Made by a program: the position numbers and the translations under genes
NCBI RefSeq assembly: GCF_001641335.1
Contig: NZ_LVEM01000005.1
Span: 372,001-436,000 of the forward strand
Origin: Bradyrhizobium stylosanthis
GTDB lineage: Bacteria; Pseudomonadota; Alphaproteobacteria; Rhizobiales; Xanthobacteraceae
Length of the DNA: 64,000 nucleotides
Direction of reading: 5' to 3'
Shown here: positions 25,336 to 34,038 of the stretch, piece after piece
Position numbering within the stretch: the first letter of the stretch is position 1
How the letters are laid out: the number at the start of each line of letters is the position of its first letter
Notes under the pieces: generated by a model
The model's database searches: none
What the model was told of the DNA's origin: nothing
Seen by the model: only the letters and a program-made list of their open reading frames with translations

Positions 25336-26568
25336 ATGTCTTCGACCGTTACTCCGCCTGTAAGCGGCCTGCCGTTTGATGTCTTCAGGGCCGATGGGCT
25401 TGGTGGTTTCGAGCTTTTATCGCAAGGCGCCGATCGCGTCCTGTACAGGCGGGTGCGGCGAAGCGGCCCTGATCAATCTGCAATTTTGATCGCGATGCCC
25501 GCGGTCGAGCACCCGGCACGCGCAGTTCTCGATCGTCTCGTGCATGAATACGAGCTGAGGGACGAGCTGGATCGCGCATGGGCTGTCAGGCCCATCGAGC
25601 TCAGTCGCGAAGCCGGGCGGACGATGCTCGTTCTCGAAGATCCCGGCGGGGAGCTCCTCGACAGGCATCTTGCGCAAGCGATGGATGTCGAAAAATTCCT
25701 GCGGCTCGCGATCAACCTTTCGGCCGCTCTGCACGGATTGCATCAGCGCGGGATCATTCACAAGGACATCAAGCCTGCCAACGTCTTCTACGATCCTGAC
25801 ACTGGACAAGTGTGGCTGACGGGCTTCGGCATCGCTTCGCGCCTGCCGCGCGAACGCCAGGTGCCGGCTCCGCCCGAGGTGATCGCCGGTACGTTTGCCT
25901 ACATGGCGCCCGAGCAGACCGGCCGGATGAATCGATCGATCGACGCGCGCAGCGATCTCTACGCGCTGGGGATTACGCTTTACCAGTGCTGCACCGGCGC
26001 CTTGCCCTTCTCCGCCACCGATCCGATGGAGTGGGTGCATTGTCATATCGCGCGGCAGCCTCTGTCGCCCGTCGAACGTTCGCCGGCCGTGCCCGGCCCG
26101 GTCTCGGCCGTGATCATGAGGCTGCTCGCCAAGACCGCGGAGGAGCGTTACCAGACCGCTGCCGGCGTTGCGCAGGATCTGCAACGTTGCCTGGCCGACT
26201 GGCAGCGTCAGGGCATCATCGACGAATTTCCGCTGGGCCAGCAGGACACGCCCGGCCGGTTGCTGATCTCTGAAAAGCTCTACGGTCGCGAACGAGAGAT
26301 CACGACCTTGCTTTCCGCATTCGATCGGGCGACCGGCAGCGGTGCGGCCGAGCTCGTGCTGGTCTCCGGCTATTCGGGGATAGGCAAGTCGTCGGTCGTC
26401 AATGAGCTGCACAAGGTGCTGGTGCTGCCCCGCGGATTGTTCGCCGCGGGCAAGTTCGACCAGTACAATCGTGACATCCCCTATGCGACGCTCGCCCAGG
26501 CGCTCCACAGCCTGGTGCGATCGTTGCTGGGCAAAAGCGATGCCGCGCTGGCGCCTTGGCGCGACGCG
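25336..26568 (+). CDS. N-terminal part of a trifunctional kinase/ATPase/sensor kinase, ends at a frameshift
   Basis: This is the first part of one long gene interrupted by a frameshift near 26563-26570; the raw frame runs on to a stop at 26859. Residues 20-290 resemble a Ser/Thr kinase domain with catalytic loop GIIHKDIKPANV (His142, Asp144) and YMAPEQTGRMNRSIDARSDL. The DFG motif reads TGFG (Gly163) and the usual VAIK lysine is missing (ILIAMPAVEH), so it may be a pseudokinase. After it the AAA ATPase starts with Walker A SGYSGIGKSS (about residue 343). It reads into the second part only by changing frame after APWRD. Confidence 0.8.
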
Positions 26569-29500
26569 GGAGGCGCTCGGCCCGAACGGCCAGCTCATGG
26601 TGGATCTGGTACCGATCCTCGAGGCGCTGATCGGACCGCAGTCACCCGTCTCCGAGCTGCCGCCGCAGGAAGCGCAGCGCCGCTTCCAGCTGGTGTTCGC
26701 CCGGATGCTGGGCGTGTTTGCACGTCCGGAGCATCCGCTGACGCTGTTCCTCGACGATCTGCAATGGCTCGACATCGCGACGCTGGATATCCTCGAATAT
26801 CTGGCGACCCAATCCGATTTGCGCAACTTGCTGCTGGTCGGCGCCTACCGCGACAATGAGGTCACGGATACGCATCCGCTGATGCGGCGACTGGCGGCAA
26901 TTCGTAACGCCGGCGGGCGTGTGCAGGAGATCGTGCTGAGCCCGCTCCGGCTAGGTGATGTCGAACGGCTGATCGCCGATGCGTTGCGCTCCGAGCCGGG
27001 GTTCGTTTCGCCGCTGGCCCGGCTCGTGCACGAGAAGACCGCCGGAAATCCTTTCTTCACCGTCGAGTTCTTCACGGCGCTCGCTGAAGAGGGTTTGCTC
27101 GTGTTCGATCACGCCCAGAGGCGCTGGTCCTGGGAGCTCGAGCGCATCCAGAACAAGGGTTACACCGAAAACGTGGTGGACCTCATGCTGGGCAAGCTGC
27201 AGCGCCTGCCCGTGGAGACGCAACGCGTCCTGCAACTCATGGCCTGCCTCGGCAACAAGGCGGCGGCCGGCACGCTGGCCACGGTTCACGATCAGGACGA
27301 AGCAGCCGTCGACGTTGCGATGTGGGCCGCGATGCAGGCCGGACTGGTGGTGCATTCAGACGGGCTCTACAGGTTCGTGCACGACCGTGTCCAGGAAGCT
27401 GGCTACGGTCTCATCCCCGAAAGCAATCTGGCAAAGGAGCATCTGCGGATCGGCCGCCTGCTTGAGGCCCGCGCGGCGGTGACGGCGACCGAAGAATCCG
27501 TCTTCGATATCGTTCGCCACCTCAACCGCGGCGCGGCGCTTCTGACCTCGGTCGAGGAGCGTGAGCGGCTGGCCGAACTCAATCTGCTCGCGGGAAAGCG
27601 GGCCAAAGCCACGATGGCCAGCAATTCGGCGTTGGGGTATTTCGTCGCCGGTGAAGCACTTCTGGGTGACCAGGGCTGGCAAAGCCGGCCCGACGTCGCT
27701 TTTGCGCTCGCGCTGAACCGCGCCGAATGCGAGTTCCTGACTGGAGCGCTCGCGGACGCCGAAAGCCGCCTGGCGATGCTGTCGGCGCGCGCCGGCGATC
27801 TACTCGACCGCGCTGCGATCACCTGTCTGCAGATCGAGCTTTACACGACCCTCGATCGCAGCGACCGAAGCGTCGAGGTCACCCTCGACTATCTGCGCGG
27901 CGTCGACATCACCTGGTCGGCCCATCCGGCGAGCGAGGACGTCGAGCGTGAGTACGAGCGCATCTGGCAGCAGATCGGTTCGCGTCCGATCGAGGCGCTG
28001 TTCGAGCTGCCGCAAATGGACGCCCCTGTCTGGAAAGCGACCATGGAGGTGCTCGCCGCGGCGATCACGCCTGCGCTGTACACCGACGAGAACCTTTATT
28101 GCCTCGTCATTGGCCGCATGGCCAATACGAGCCTGGAGCACGGCAACAGCGATGCGTCGGGCTACGGCTATGCCATTCTCGGCACGGTGCTGGGTCGCCG
28201 CTTCAACGACTACAGGTCAGCGTTCCGTTTCGGTGAGCTCGGCTTCAAGCTGGTGACGCAGCTCGGGCTGGATCGCTTCAAGGCGCGCATCTACGTGACC
28301 TTCGGGCACCACATCATTCCATGGACGAAGCACATCCGCACCAGCCGCGAGCTGCTGCAGCAGGCCCTGGACGCGGCGCACGACGCCGGCGATCTCACCT
28401 ATGGAGCCTTTAGCCGGACTCACTTCGTCACGCATCTTCTGGCCTGCGGCGATCCGCTCGATGCGGTGCAGCGCGCGGCCGACGCAGGGCTCGATTTCGC
28501 GCGACAATCCCGGTTCGGTCTTGTCGTGGATCGAATTACCGGGCAGCGTCAGTTGATCCGGACGCTGCGCGGACTGACGCCGGCGTTCGGCTGCTTCGAT
28601 GAGGACGGGTTTGACGAGGCGGGATTCGAGCAGCATCTGGCTGCGGACTCGCGGCTCGCGCTGGCCGCCTGCTGGTACTGGATCCGGAAGCTGCAAGCCC
28701 GCGTGCTCGCCGGTGACCATGCCGCCGCGATGATCGCGGCCGCACAGGCGGAACGCCTTCTCTGGACATCGCCCGCGTTCTTCGAGCGAGCGGAGTATCA
28801 TTTTTATGCGGCCTTGGCCCGGGCGGCTGCTTGCGGCGCGCCCGGCGAAGCGGAGCGCGACGCGCATCTGGACGCATTGGCCGCCCACCATCGTCAGCTT
28901 CAGGAATGGTCCGGCAATTGCCCGGAAAATTTCGAGCACCGCGCCGCATTGGTCGGAGCGGAGATCGCCCGGTTGCGAGGACGGGACCGCGAGGCGATTG
29001 ATCTCTACGAGCGCGCGGTGAGGCTCGCCCGCGCCAACGGCTTCGTCCACAACGAGGCGATCGCCAATGAGATCGCGTCGCATTTCTACACGACGCTGGG
29101 TCTGGAGACGAGCGCGCACGCCTATCTTCGCAATGCCCGGCACTGCTATGTCCGTTGGGGTGCTGTCGCCAAGGTGATGCAGCTCGACGAGGAGCACCCC
29201 GAACTCGCAGGGGAGCAACAGCCGAGGAGCCCGACAAGCACCTTCGGCGTGCCGGTCGAGTATCTCGACCTTGCCACCGTGACCAACGTGCTGCAGACGG
29301 CTTCGAGCGAGATCGTGCTTGGAAAGCTGCTCGACACGCTGATGCGTTCCGCGATCGAGCAGGCCGGCGCGGAGAGAGGGCTGCTGCTGCTGCCGTTCGG
29401 CAGCGAATTGCGGATCGCTGCAGAGGCCAGGACCCGCGACGACGCCATTGTCGTGCAGTCGAGCGATGTTGCCGTCAGCGCGGCTGCCTTACCGGAATCG

Positions 29501-30883
29501 ATCCTCCATTATGTCCAGCGCACGCACGAGCTCGTGCTCCTCGACGACGCCTCGGCCCGGAATCCGTTTGTCGCCGATCCCTACATCGATCAGCACCAGG
29601 CTCGTTCGGTTCTCTGCCTGCCCTTGATCAATCAGACCAAGCTGATCGGCGTGCTCTATCTCGAGAACAATCTCAGCTCCCGCGCCTTCGTGCCGGCGCG
29701 GATCGCGGTTCTGAAGCTGCTCGCCTCGCAAGCTGCGATCTCGCTTGAGAATGCCAGGCTCTACCGCGACCTCGAAGAGCGCGAGGCCAAGATCCGCCGG
29801 CTGGCGGACTCCAGCATCATCGGAATCTTCATGTGGAATTTCGATGGCCGGATCCTGGAGGCCAATGACGCCTTCCTCCGCATGCTCGGCTACGACCGTC
29901 GGGACCTTGCCGACGGCCGCATGCTGTGGACCGGCCTGTCGCCGCCGGAATGGCGCGATCGCAGCGCGCGGGGCGTCGACGATCTGAAAAAGACCGGCGT
30001 CGCACAGCCCTACGAGAAGGAATACCTTAGACGGGATGGCAGCCGCGTGCCTGTCCTCGTCGGCGCCACGACCTTCGAGGAGAACGGCAACCAGGGCGTA
30101 TCTTTCGTCCTTGATTTGACCGAGCGCAAGCGCGCCGAAGACGCGCTGCGTCAGCTGGAGTCCGATTTCGCCCACATGAACCGTGTCAGCATGCTCGGAG
30201 GATTGGCGGCGTCGCTGGCGCATGAGATCACGCAGCCGATCGCGAGTGCCCGCAACAATGCGCGCGCGGCGCAGAATTTTCTGGAGATGGCGCCGCCTGA
30301 TCTGGGCGAGGCGATCGAGGCGATCACCTCGGTCGTATCGGATACCGATCGGGTCGGAGATATCATCGGCGGGATTCGCGAGCAGATCAGGAAATCGCCG
30401 CCGCGAAAGGATCGCTTCGATCTCAATGCGGCGATTGCCGAGGTGGCCGCGCTCGCGCGCAGCATGACGGTGCGCAGCGGCGTCCTGGCCGAGATCCGGC
30501 TTGCCGATGGATTGCCTCCCGTCCAGGGAGATCGCGTTCAATTGCAGCAGGTCATGCTGAACTTGATCCTCAACGCAGTGGAAGCGATGGGCTCGGTCGA
30601 GCCGGCCGCGCGGGAGCTGCTCATCAGCACGGAGCGTGAGTCGACCGGGGTCGTCGTGGCGGTCCGGGATTCCGGACCGGGGATCGATCCCGCGCATATC
30701 GAGCGCGTCTTCGAGGCGTTCTATACCACCAAGCCCAGCGGGACGGGGATGGGGCTCGCCATCTGCCGATCCATCATCGACGCACATCGCGGCAAGCTGT
30801 GGGCGTCGGTCAACGAGCCGCGCGGCGCCGTGTTCCGGTTCACACTACCCAACGCCGAAGAGGAGTTGGCTATCGGGAGGTAA
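26567..30883 (+). CDS. C-terminal part of the trifunctional protein: ATPase, GAF, PAS and histidine kinase
   Basis: This continues the gene that starts at 25336, in the next frame, from REALGPNGQ. In order: rest of the AAA ATPase with Walker B LTLFLDDLQWLD, a long helical repeat region (about 700 residues), a GAF domain (SEIVLGKLLDTLMRSAIEQ), a PAS domain (SSIIGIFMWNFDGRILEAND), then HisKA with the H-box SLAHEITQPIAS and HATPase_c (NLILNAVEAM, DSGPGID, GTGMGLAI). Together the two parts would give about 1,848 residues, the normal length for this family. The open frame extends back to 26402. Two response regulators follow. Confidence 0.85.
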   Translation, partial: REALGPNGQLMVDLVPILEALIGPQSPVSELPPQEAQRRFQLVFARMLGVFARPEHPLTLFLDDLQWLDIATLDILEYLATQSDLRNLLLVGAYRDNEVTDTHPLMRRLAAIRNAGGRVQEIVLSPLRLGDVERLIADALRSEPGFVSPLARLVHEKTAGNPFFTVEFFTALAEEGLLVFDHAQRRWSWELERIQNKGYTENVVDLMLGKLQRLPVETQRVLQLMACLGNKAAAGTLATVHDQDEAAVDVAMWAAMQAGLVVHSDGLYRFVHDRVQEAGYGLIPESNLAKEHLRIGRLLEARAAVTATEESVFDIVRHLNRGAALLTSVEERERLAELNLLAGKRAKATMASNSALGYFVAGEALLGDQGWQSRPDVAFALALNRAECEFLTGALADAESRLAMLSARAGDLLDRAAITCLQIELYTTLDRSDRSVEVTLDYLRGVDITWSAHPASEDVEREYERIWQQIGSRPIEALFELPQMDAPVWKATMEVLAAAITPALYTDENLYCLVIGRMANTSLEHGNSDASGYGYAILGTVLGRRFNDYRSAFRFGELGFKLVTQLGLDRFKARIYVTFGHHIIPWTKHIRTSRELLQQALDAAHDAGDLTYGAFSRTHFVTHLLACGDPLDAVQRAADAGLDFARQSRFGLVVDRITGQRQLIRTLRGLTPAFGCFDEDGFDEAGFEQHLAADSRLALAACWYWIRKLQARVLAGDHAAAMIAAAQAERLLWTSPAFFERAEYHFYAALARAAACGAPGEAERDAHLDALAAHHRQLQEWSGNCPENFEHRAALVGAEIARLRGRDREAIDLYERAVRLARANGFVHNEAIANEIASHFYTTLGLETSAHAYLRNARHCYVRWGAVAKVMQLDEEHPELAGEQQPRSPTSTFGVPVEYLDLATVTNVLQTASSEIVLGKLLDTLMRSAIEQAGAERGLLLLPFGSELRIAAEARTRDDAIVVQSSDVAVSAAALPESILHYVQRTHELVLLDDASARNPFVADPYIDQHQARSVLCLPLINQTKLIGVLYLENNLSSRAFVPARIAVLKLLASQAAISLENARLYRDLEEREAKIRRLADSSIIGIFMWNFDGRILEANDAFLRMLGYDRRDLADGRMLWTGLSPPEWRDRSARGVDDLKKTGVAQPYEKEYLRRDGSRVPVLVGATTFEENGNQGVSFVLDLTERKRAEDALRQLESDFAHMNRVSMLGGLAASLAHEITQPIASARNNARAAQNFLEMAPPDLGEAIEAITSVVSDTDRVGDIIGGIREQIRKSPPRKDRFDLNAAIAEVAALARSMTVRSGVLAEIRLADGLPPVQGDRVQLQQVMLNLILNAVEAMGSVEPAARELLISTERESTGVVVAVRDSGPGIDPAHIERVFEAFYTTKPSGTGMGLAICRSIIDAHRGKLWASVNEPRGAVFRFTLPNAEEELAIGR

Positions 30884-30884
30884 T

Positions 30885-31250
30885 TCACGGGGCGAGAATT
30901 TCGCTGAGGCACTGTGTGAGAGTCGAATGGTCGACCGGCTTGGCCAGATAAAGCGCGACCCCGTCGGCAAGCGCTCGCGCGCGGTCAATGTCATTCGGAA
31001 ACGCTGTGACGAGGATCGTTGGAATTCTGCGGCCTGTGTCGACAAGCTGCTTATAGAGCGCAAGTCCGGTCATCCCGGGCATGTTGACGTCGGCGATAAG
31101 ACAAGCCGTTTCGCCGAGATGAGGCGATGAGAGAAATTGGGAGGCGGACGGGAATGCGTGGACCTTGTAGCCAAGCGACCTCAGCAGTCTTTCCATCGAC
31201 TCCCGAAAAAATCGATCGTCCTCAACGATCGATACCAGCTGTTGTTTCAT
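30885..31250 (-). CDS. single-domain response regulator
   Basis: This is a CheY-like receiver of 121 residues with no output domain. Acidic pair VEDDRFF, phospho-acceptor Asp in CLIADVNMPGMTG, switch Thr in ILVTAF and Lys in LAKPVD are all present. It is convergent with the giant sensor kinase gene, only one base separating the stops, and is a natural candidate for its phosphorylation target or phosphate sink. The start is the ATG at 31250. Pairing with the kinase is inferred from position. Confidence 0.93.
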   Translation of the reverse strand: MKQQLVSIVEDDRFFRESMERLLRSLGYKVHAFPSASQFLSSPHLGETACLIADVNMPGMTGLALYKQLVDTGRRIPTILVTAFPNDIDRARALADGVALYLAKPVDHSTLTQCLSEILAP

Positions 31251-31538
31251 ATGCGGGCCTGTGGCACTTCGCTAACCCGCCTGGTGGGGGCCAGACACGC
31301 TCCGTGAAATGGGACCAGAAGTCCAGATAATGCCACGAGTTCAGCGCCGGGCCCCCTAAACTTTGGCTTAGCCTGCGCGAATTCTGCGCGGTTTGCAGGC
31401 ACGGACGGATTGCTGCGAACTGTGTCCAAATGCCCGTCGTTGATCGTCTCGAGCAAGTTGGGCTGGCCAGTTTTACCGATTGGAGCTAGAATTCGTGCGC
31501 AGTGGTCTTCGAGATTTGTCGTGAATCCGAGCGATACG

Positions 31539-32177
31539 ATGTCTTCCGCAAGTTCTACCGTATTGGTGATCGACGACGATCCGCATGTCCTCGCTTCGAT
31601 TGGACGGCTGTTGCGATCGGTTGGCGTCAATGCCCAGCTGTTCGGGTCGATACCGGAGTTTCTCAGTTCCGATCCCCCTGATGGTCCCGCTTGCCTGGTG
31701 CTCGACGTCAGGTTGCCCGGCCAGAGCGGCCTCGATCTCCAGCGCGAGCTGGCCGAGGCCAACAACGAGATCCCGATCATTTTCGTCACCGGGCACGGCG
31801 ACATCCCGATGACAGTGCAGGCCATGAAGCGCGGCGCGATCGAATTTCTCACCAAGCCGGTGCGCGACCAGGAGCTGCTCGACGCCATCCAGACTGGACT
31901 GTCTCGCGATCGCGCGCGGCGCGAGAGCGAAAGGGAATTGGCCGTCCTCAAGGAGCGCTTCGAGTCGTTGAGCCCGAGAGAGCGCGAGATCGTGATCCTG
32001 GTGGCTCACGGCCGCCTGAGCAAGCAGATCGCCTTCGATATCGGCATCGCCGAGGCCACAGTGAAGGTTCATCGCAGCAAGGCCATGCAGAAGATGCAGG
32101 CCGGCTCGCTGCTCGAACTCGGCCGCATCGCGGCCAGGCTCAAGCTGCTGCCAAATGTGGCCTCGCGCGCGAGCTGA
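31539..32177 (+). CDS. FixJ-family response regulator
   Basis: This is a DNA-binding regulator of 212 residues. The N-terminal receiver has VLVIDDDPHVLASIGRLL, phospho-acceptor Asp in CLVLDVRLPGQSG, FVTGHGDIPMTVQAM and FLTKPVRD. The C-terminal LuxR-type helix-turn-helix is LSPREREIVILVAHGRLSKQ and IAEATVKVHRSKAMQK. This layout is that of FixJ/NodW/TodT. The ATG at 31539 is chosen; a GTG six codons earlier is possible. It probably acts with the giant sensor kinase and the single-domain receiver beside it. Confidence 0.92.
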   Translation: MSSASSTVLVIDDDPHVLASIGRLLRSVGVNAQLFGSIPEFLSSDPPDGPACLVLDVRLPGQSGLDLQRELAEANNEIPIIFVTGHGDIPMTVQAMKRGAIEFLTKPVRDQELLDAIQTGLSRDRARRESERELAVLKERFESLSPREREIVILVAHGRLSKQIAFDIGIAEATVKVHRSKAMQKMQAGSLLELGRIAARLKLLPNVASRAS

Positions 32178-32180
32178 CGT

Positions 32181-32249
32181 CACCGGCCCGCCAGCACCTC
32201 CTTGCACTTGGCCGCGAAGGCGTTGAGGTCGGCGCCGATCTCGCTCGCC
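32181..32249 (-). pseudogene. truncated 3' end of an IclR-family regulator gene
   Basis: These 69 bases match 65 of 69 bases of the 3' end of the intact IclR gene at 41379-41447 (same strand relation). They encode EIGADLNAFAAKCKEVLAGR against EIGAYLNAFAAKCKEALAGR in the intact copy. The rest of the gene is missing; upstream sequence does not resemble IclR. It lies directly after the FixJ-type gene, in the island. It is a remnant of a once-present paralogue or a duplicated fragment. Confidence 0.75.
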
Positions 32250-32393
32250 GCACGGCATCGCTGCGTCCCTCGGAACGTCCACCATGCGCCGCCGGGGGCA
32301 GGGATGAAACCCCTTGCCGGCCGGATGAAGCGAGCCGGAAACAAACCAGGCTTAGCGTCTGGTCTTCTCCAACCCGATTTGAGGGAGGATCTC

Positions 32394-32767
32394 ATGAAAG
32401 CAGCGCTTTTGGTCCTGCCGCTTCTTGGCCAGCCCGCGATGCCGGTTCGGACCGCATGCCCGTCTTCAACGTGGAAGCCATGTGCAGGGACGTTTCCGCT
32501 GACGACAAAGCGTCGGGACTCGCCCTGGCGCAGGACGCCGGCGAATGCGTACGTGACGAGACGCTTGCACAGCAACAGCTCAGTTCGGCCTGGCTGACCG
32601 TTCCGGGGCCTGCGCGCGAAAGCTGCGAAGGCGAGGCTGCGGCAGCGGGAATACCAAGCTATGTCGATCTGCTCACCTGTTTGCAGATGACGGGCTGGGC
32701 GAATCCAGCTCCGCCACCGGCGATCCCGCTCAGGGGAGCGAGCAAGATGCGGAACGCCAAGAACTAA
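32394..32767 (+). pseudogene. frameshifted small secreted protein gene
   Basis: An ATG at 32394 with upstream GAGGGAGGATCTC opens a signal peptide (MKAALLVLPLLGQPAM), but this frame quickly becomes non-sense-like. The next frame holds a sensible mature protein, GSDRMPVFNVEAMCRDVSAD up to a stop at 32767, with four cysteines. Restoring one base near 32441 would join PAM to AGSDRMPVF. So either a one-base deletion has broken the gene or the sequence has an error. I know of no function. Confidence 0.65.
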
Positions 32768-32870
32768 TCCAAGAACTAGTTCAGGATGAGTTGCGCAGTT
32801 GCTGCGTTTCGCCGGCAGCGAAGCTTGCGAGCGATGCGACGAAGTTCCGGCGCGGACGTGGCGGTTGCCG

Positions 32871-33287
32871 TCAATGATGGGCCGACACGCTCTTGACGCA
32901 CTGGCTCACCACATCGGCGGTGGCGAACTGGCCGACATCACCCAGGCTGATCATGCCGACCATCCGCTTGCTCTTGTTGATCACGGGCAGCCTGCGGATT
33001 TTCAGCGTCTCCATGTGATGTATGGCTTTCGCCAGATCGTCTTCTTCCCGGCAGCAATGGATGCCTTCGGTCATCACGTCCCGCGCCGTCATGCGCGCGT
33101 TGAAGCTCTTGCTCGCGAGGCCTTTGCAGACGATGTCGCGATCGGTCACCATCCCGATCAGCTGGTCGTCTTCGCCGATCGGAATGCAGCCGATGTCGTG
33201 CCCTTGCATCAACTTCGCGATCTCGGTGATCGGGGTGTCCGGGCTGACCCAGTCGACGCCCTTGTGCATCACGTCCTTGACCTTCAT
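32871..33287 (-). CDS. tandem CBS-domain protein
   Basis: This protein has 138 residues consisting of two CBS domains, MKVKDVMHKGVDWVSPDTPI (residues 1-60) and ARDVMTEGIHCCREEDDLAK (about 68-128). The first ends IGMVTDRDIVCKGLA, the second MVGMISLGDVGQF. Stand-alone CBS pairs bind adenine nucleotides and regulate partners by energy state. It is followed by YbaK on the same strand side. It is oriented opposite to the FixJ-type gene. Partner and target are unknown. Confidence 0.93.
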   Translation of the reverse strand: MKVKDVMHKGVDWVSPDTPITEIAKLMQGHDIGCIPIGEDDQLIGMVTDRDIVCKGLASKSFNARMTARDVMTEGIHCCREEDDLAKAIHHMETLKIRRLPVINKSKRMVGMISLGDVGQFATADVVSQCVKSVSAHH

Positions 33288-33356
33288 GGGAGGACCTCCG
33301 TTGCGAACGCAGCCCCCGTAACGCGATTATATAACGAACCGGGCGCGACCGCTGCG

Positions 33357-33827
33357 TCAATCGTGCATGCTGAAGCGTCCATGCGGTGCATTGGCCGTCA
33401 GCCGTTCGAACTGCGCGTGGGTCAATTGCAGCAGCGTCTCGTGGTCGCCGGCTTCGATATAGATCTCGGGCTGCGCCCGGATGCTGTCATCGACGATGAG
33501 ATCGAGCCCGTAACACCGGCCTACCGCCGGAACGGCGCCATGCGCGCAGTCCGCGAACAGCCGGTTGATCTCGGTTTCGTTCGCCATCACGAGATCCGCG
33601 CCGAGCCTCTCCTTCAGGTCCGGCAGGTTGAGATGGTGCGACGCCGGCACGACCGCGAGCATATAGCCGCCGTCATGCCGCAACACGACCGCCTTGGCGA
33701 AACGGTCGCCCGGGACGTGGCAGGCCTGCGCCGTGCGCGCGGACGTCATGGTGAAGACGTGCGGGATCTCGGTGTACTGGATGTTCTCGGCAGCCAGGTA
33801 TCGGTGGAGTGTGGGGGCAATGGTCAT
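33357..33827 (-). CDS. YbaK/EbsC-family aminoacyl-tRNA deacylase
   Basis: This is a 156-residue stand-alone editing domain from the ATG at 33827, preceded by an AAAGG ribosome-binding site. It has the YbaK/ProX pattern: IPHVFTMTSARTAQACHVPG, then FAKAVVLRHDGGYMLAVVPA with the catalytic-pocket Lys, and a GRCYGLDLIVDDSI segment. Such proteins hydrolyse mischarged tRNAs (Cys-tRNA-Pro, Ala-tRNA-Pro). It is the last gene before the right-hand att-like repeat, next to the CBS protein. Its specificity cannot be read here. Confidence 0.92.
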   Translation of the reverse strand: MTIAPTLHRYLAAENIQYTEIPHVFTMTSARTAQACHVPGDRFAKAVVLRHDGGYMLAVVPASHHLNLPDLKERLGADLVMANETEINRLFADCAHGAVPAVGRCYGLDLIVDDSIRAQPEIYIEAGDHETLLQLTHAQFERLTANAPHGRFSMHD

Positions 33828-33945
33828 GGCGCTACCTTTCGGATGGGTATGCGAGCCATCCACCGTGAGGCTGCCCCCGCCGCACGTTGGGCGGCCGCGT
33901 GATTGCCGGACGTCAGCATAGGCCTCGCCCTCGAATGCCGCAATT

Positions 33946-33981
33946 GGGTCGGGCCTTCAAATCGTTCCGGGGCGCGCCATT
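33946..33981 (+). repeat. att-like repeat: imperfect copy of the tRNA-Arg 3' end
   Basis: These 36 bases align to 23521-23555, the tRNA-Arg 3' end through CCATT, in direct orientation with three substitutions and one inserted G. The core AATCGTTCC and GGGCGCGCCATT are exact. There is no tRNA body upstream of it. It is the expected scar at the far end of a tRNA-integrated element. Confidence 0.75.
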
Positions 33982-34038
33982 TTCGCTTCGATCGCGAGGC
34001 AGCCGATCCATTGCGGCCTCTGCTGCGCTTACGGTGGC

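Larger units (their letters stand above)
23521..33981. mobile_element. putative tRNA-Arg-associated genomic island (integrase lost)
   Basis: The segment is bounded by direct repeats: the tRNA-Arg 3' end at 23521-23555 and an imperfect copy at 33946-33981 (32 of 35 bases match, with three substitutions and one inserted G). Between them lie accessory genes, two of them frameshifted, plus a truncated IclR remnant. No integrase, transposase or plasmid gene is visible, so this would be an old, decaying island. The boundary repeats are seen; the integration history is inferred. Confidence 0.6.
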
